Origin: Muribaculaceae bacterium
GTDB taxonomy: Bacteria > Bacteroidota > Bacteroidia > Bacteroidales > Muribaculaceae
NCBI GenBank assembly: GCA_022509085.1
Contig: JAFLTW010000008.1
Coordinates: 41,386 to 105,385, forward strand
Length of the DNA stretch: 64,000 bases
Reading direction: 5' to 3'
Positions 61,726-64,000 of the stretch are shown here, piece after piece (position 1 is the first letter of the stretch; each line of letters opens with the position of its first letter). The notes under the pieces are model-generated. The model was given only the letters and a program-made list of their open reading frames with translations, did no database searches and was not told the DNA's origin. The translations under genes and the position numbers were made by a program.

Positions 61726-62718
61726 TTATTTACCCTTTCTTATCTCGATTTCTTCCTGGATGTTTCGTCCGCGGCGCAATATGATCTTAAGGAAGTAGGC
61801 GCGAAGGAATCCTGTGCCATATCCCCAGAGCTGGATCACGGAGGTCACCACTGCCATAGCTCCGAGCCGGAGGCTCTTCATGGAGATGGAGGCCGTGATG
61901 AATATGAGCAGCAGGTAGAGCAGCAGGGGCACGATTGCCAGGACGAAGAATATGGAGCCCACGATGAGAGCCGCCGAACCCACCACGAAGAGGGCCGGGA
62001 GCCAGTGGACGAGTTTCATCGAGCCCGGGTAGAGCAGCTGCAGCGTGATGCGCGACATGCCGAAGACGTGCACCTGGCGCCAGAACTTGCGCAGCGAGAC
62101 GCGCCTCTTATGGTAGACCCTGACGTCGCGCAGCAACACCGGGGCGTAGCCGGCGCGGCGTATGCGGGTGCTCATGTCGATGTCTTCGCTAAACATCTCG
62201 CGGAAGCCACCCACGCGGTTGTATACCTCGCGCGAGAAACCCATGTTGAAGGTGCGGGGCACGAACTTTTCGAGCTGCACCTTGCCGCCGCGGATGCCTC
62301 CGGTGGTCAGGAAGGAGGTCATCGCGAAGTTGATGGCCTTCTGCAGTGGTGTGAAGGAGTCGTGGGCGGCGTCTGGTCCGCCGAAGCAGTCGGCGCCGGT
62401 GGCCTCGAGGGCCCGGCGCAGAGAGGCGAAATAGTCGGGGGGCAGAATGCAGTCAGAGTCGACGAAGACCAGGTAGTCTCCGTCGGCTCTGTCGATGCCG
62501 TAGTTGCGCGCTATGGAGCGCCCTTCGTTGTCTTTATGGAAGTATTTCAGCGGGAAGTGTCCGCTGAAGTTGTCACACTGTTTGCGGCAGGGGAGGGATG
62601 AACCGTCTTCTACGATGATGCATTCAAACCCCCGGTCGGTCTGCGCGTCGAGGCTCTCCAGGAGGGCCTGCACCTCGTCCGCCCGGTTAAAGACCGGCAC
62701 AATCAGGGAAAACTTCAC
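61726..62718 (-). CDS. Family 2 glycosyltransferase with C-terminal membrane segments
   Basis: A 330-residue GT2 enzyme. The GT-A domain has [18 protein letters not shown], the donor motif VFVDSDC (DxD) and the catalytic-region [14 protein letters not shown]. Two or three transmembrane helices are near residues 240-310 ([39 protein letters not shown]). Such enzymes build polysaccharide or glycolipid. Its end overlaps the efp start by 4 bases (ATGA direction), so both are one transcript. The sugar substrate is unknown. Confidence 0.9.
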   Translation of the reverse strand: MKFSLIVPVFNRADEVQALLESLDAQTDRGFECIIVEDGSSLPCRKQCDNFSGHFPLKYFHKDNEGRSIARNYGIDRADGDYLVFVDSDCILPPDYFASLRRALEATGADCFGGPDAAHDSFTPLQKAINFAMTSFLTTGGIRGGKVQLEKFVPRTFNMGFSREVYNRVGGFREMFSEDIDMSTRIRRAGYAPVLLRDVRVYHKRRVSLRKFWRQVHVFGMSRITLQLLYPGSMKLVHWLPALFVVGSAALIVGSIFFVLAIVPLLLYLLLIFITASISMKSLRLGAMAVVTSVIQLWGYGTGFLRAYFLKIILRRGRNIQEEIEIRKGK

Positions 62719-63281
62719 GCCTTGACCCTACCGATATAGCTGCCGTCGCGGGTGTCTACCTCGATGAGTTCGCCGGTGTTGACGAAGAGGGGCACCTTTA
62801 CGGTTGCGCCTGTCTCTACGGTGGCGGGCTTGAGGGTGTTGGTGGCGGTGTCGCCTTTTAGTCCGGGTTCGGTGTATGTCACCTTCAGGACAGTCTTCAC
62901 GGGCATCTCGGCGAAGAGCACTGTGTTGGTGCTGGCGTCGCTGACCACCTCCACTGTGTCGCCCTCTTTCATGAATTCGGAGCCCGTAACGAGTTCCTTG
63001 CTGATGGGCACCTGGTCGAAGGTCTCGTTGTTCATGAAGATGTCGTCGTCGCCGTCGGCGTAGAGATACTGGAAGGGGCGGCGTTCCACACGCACGTCTT
63101 CGAGCTTTTCGCCGATGTTGAAGCGGCGCTCTATCACGCGGCCGTCAACAACGTCTTTCAGTTTGGTGCGCATGAATGTATTGCCTTTGCCGGGCTTAAC
63201 GTGGAGGAACTCTACGCAGAAGTAGAGGCGTCCGTCGAGGCGGATGCAGGTTCCGTTCTTGATGTCCTGAGCGTTCATCAT
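62715..63281 (-). CDS. efp: Elongation factor P
   Basis: A 188-residue EF-P with three beta-barrel domains, which rescues ribosomes at polyproline. The tip loop of domain I reads [16 protein letters not shown], with a lysine (not arginine) at the modification site. It is the lead gene for the GT2 gene. A -7 element lies at 63328-63335. The alternative second ATG is one codon in. Confidence 0.96.
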   Translation of the reverse strand: MMNAQDIKNGTCIRLDGRLYFCVEFLHVKPGKGNTFMRTKLKDVVDGRVIERRFNIGEKLEDVRVERRPFQYLYADGDDDIFMNNETFDQVPISKELVTGSEFMKEGDTVEVVSDASTNTVLFAEMPVKTVLKVTYTEPGLKGDTATNTLKPATVETGATVKVPLFVNTGELIEVDTRDGSYIGRVKA

Positions 63282-63327
63282 AATGTTTAGGATGCTTTAT
63301 TTTGTTAAATTTTTTCGATTTATGTGG

Positions 63328-63335
63328 CAAAGTTA
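63328..63335 (-). promoter_or_regulatory. Candidate -7 element of efp
   Basis: The minus strand reads TAACTTTG, 46 bases before the efp ATG. No clear -33 match. Confidence 0.5.
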
Positions 63336-63358
63336 ATAATTTTTTCGCGAAAAATGCT

Positions 63359-63366
63359 TAACTTTG
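63359..63366 (+). promoter_or_regulatory. Candidate -7 element of rpsO
   Basis: TAACTTTG matches TAnnTTTG; the -33 position is T-rich but lacks TTTG. The leader before rpsO is about 105 bases. Confidence 0.5.
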
Positions 63367-63477
63367 CGTGCTTTTTGAACAAAGGTGGAGCCTCCGGTAG
63401 AGAGACCGGCCCTCCGGCAACCTTTTGCAGAAAAGCGCCCAAACAATTCATCAACAATAAATTAAAACTCTCAAGCA

Positions 63478-63753
63478 ATGCATCTTTCAGCAGAAGAAAA
63501 GAAGGAAATCTTCGCAAAGTATGGCGAGAACGCAGCTGACACGGGAAGCCCCGAAAGCCAGATTGCACTGTTTTCGGTACGCATCAAGCACCTCACCGAG
63601 CATCTGAAGTCGAACCACAAAGACTACGCCACCGCCCGCGCCCTTAAGGCTCTTGTAGGTCGTCGTCGTCGTCTTCTCGACTATCTGATCCGCAAGGACA
63701 TCAACCGCTACCGCGCCATCATCGCCAAGAAGGAACTCGGTATTCGCAAGTAA
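63478..63753 (+). CDS. rpsO: 30S ribosomal protein S15
   Basis: A 91-residue uS15, MHLSAEEKKEIFAKYGENA, with the conserved DTGSPESQIALFSVRIKHLTEHLKSN region kept in one block and ending KDINRYRAIIAKKELGIRK. It is an early-binding 30S platform protein. The leader of about 105 bases could hold the autoregulatory site known for S15 in other bacteria, but no motif was matched. A terminator follows. Confidence 0.96.
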   Translation: MHLSAEEKKEIFAKYGENAADTGSPESQIALFSVRIKHLTEHLKSNHKDYATARALKALVGRRRRLLDYLIRKDINRYRAIIAKKELGIRK

Positions 63754-63797
63754 GCAGCCGGTTCCCTCGGTAGGAGGCACAAAGCGCCATCTACAAA

Positions 63798-63825
63798 AAA
63801 GTCCGCCCCGACAGGCGGACTTTAA
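63798..63825. terminator. Bidirectional terminator after rpsO
   Basis: AAAGTCCGCC (63798-63807) and GGCGGACTTT (63814-63823) form a 10-base stem between rpsO and the convergent gene at 63844. Confidence 0.88.
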
Positions 63826-63843
63826 TATTGACTGGAGAGGGTC

Positions 63844-64000
63844 TTACTTCACCACTACTTTCTCGGTGGTGCCGTCGCCGCTTACGATGTAGATGCCGGC
63901 CGGCAGGCGCTGGATATCGTCCCTATTGTCGGTCTGAAGCCTCAATACGCCATCGAGCGAGTAAACCGTGTAAGAACCTTGGGCCGAGGCGCTGCCTCCC
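63844..64000 (-). CDS. C-terminal fragment of a secreted protein with T9SS-like sorting domain (partial)
   Basis: Only the last 51 residues are in the window, ending at TAA (63844-63846). They read YTVYSLDGVLRLQTDNRD and then QRLPAGIYIVSGDGTTEKVV, ending in K. The PxGIYIV pattern with a positively charged end matches a T9SS type A sorting domain. The rest of the protein lies outside the window. Confidence 0.65.
   Translation of the reverse strand, partial: GGSASAQGSYTVYSLDGVLRLQTDNRDDIQRLPAGIYIVSGDGTTEKVVVK

Noticed and set aside
61726..63281. The GT2 gene next to efp as an EF-P-modifying rhamnosyltransferase (EarP analogue)
   Set aside because: EarP is a GT-B enzyme acting on an arginine; this EF-P has lysine at the loop tip and the GT2 has membrane helices like polysaccharide enzymes.

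Overview
The window looks like a chromosomal segment of a gut-type Bacteroidetes (order Bacteroidales), most plausibly of the Muribaculaceae (S24-7) kind. The signs are many Bacteroidetes promoters (TTTG, 19-21 bases, TAnnTTTG), few strong Shine-Dalgarno sites, an rpsU-xerC-hpf cluster, a str/S10/spc/alpha ribosomal cluster without tuf, a TamL lipoprotein next to TamB, FdtA/FdtB sugar genes and type IX secretion (T9SS) components. The family-level placement is inference from gene content, not from a database search.

Layout. 1-2412 (minus): rpsU, xerC-like recombinase, hpf, then fdtA and the start of fdtB, which overlap or abut hpf. 2469-4834 (minus): gamma-carbonic-anhydrase-like protein and Xaa-Pro aminopeptidase. 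5190-6473 (plus): GlmU-like sugar nucleotidyltransferase. 6474-6935 is a repeat-rich gap holding the rpsL promoter. 6936-25409 (plus): an almost uninterrupted ribosomal super-operon, rpsL to rplQ, 33 genes including fusA, secY, map, infA and rpoA. 25557-28231 (plus): an AAA-ATPase/PD-(D/E)XK protein, a degenerate gap and a two-domain lipoprotein.

28324-32355 (minus): ung, a T9SS plug-type protein (DUF5103), a DUF3109 protein and cardiolipin synthase in one operon. A tRNA-Arg(CCG) with an unusual A19/U56 combination follows. 32587-36178 (minus): two tandem, translationally coupled paralogous secreted proteins of about 600 residues with T9SS-type C-terminal domains. 36299-39673 (minus): lipoprotein, secreted pullulanase, beta-carbonic anhydrase. 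39859-41888 (plus): rplS and gpmI. 41936-43501 (minus): 5'-nucleotidase. 43630-47859: a small membrane protein, PorQ (minus), rpmH, a TonB C-terminal protein, a wHTH protein (minus), rsgA and a coupled Lys-rich membrane protein. 47892-59170 (minus): typA, then the operon vanZ-tamB-tamL-folP-cdaA. 59223-63281 (minus): efp, a family 2 glycosyltransferase, radC and another secreted protein with a sorting-domain-like tail. 63478-63753 (plus): rpsO. 63844-64000 (minus): the tail of another sorting-domain protein.

How it fits together. Most of the window is housekeeping (translation, c-di-AMP and folate synthesis, DNA repair, glycolysis). The accessory theme is the cell envelope: a T9SS plug and PorQ, four proteins ending in T9SS-like sorting domains, TamL/TamB, a deoxyamino-sugar pathway fragment and a polysaccharide-type glycosyltransferase. 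The least explained pieces are the coupled 600-residue paralogs, the altered tRNA-Arg, and several structured non-coding stretches around ribosomal genes (rpsL upstream repeats, rpsL-rpsG, rpsN-rpsH, rpsK-rpsD, rplS-gpmI).
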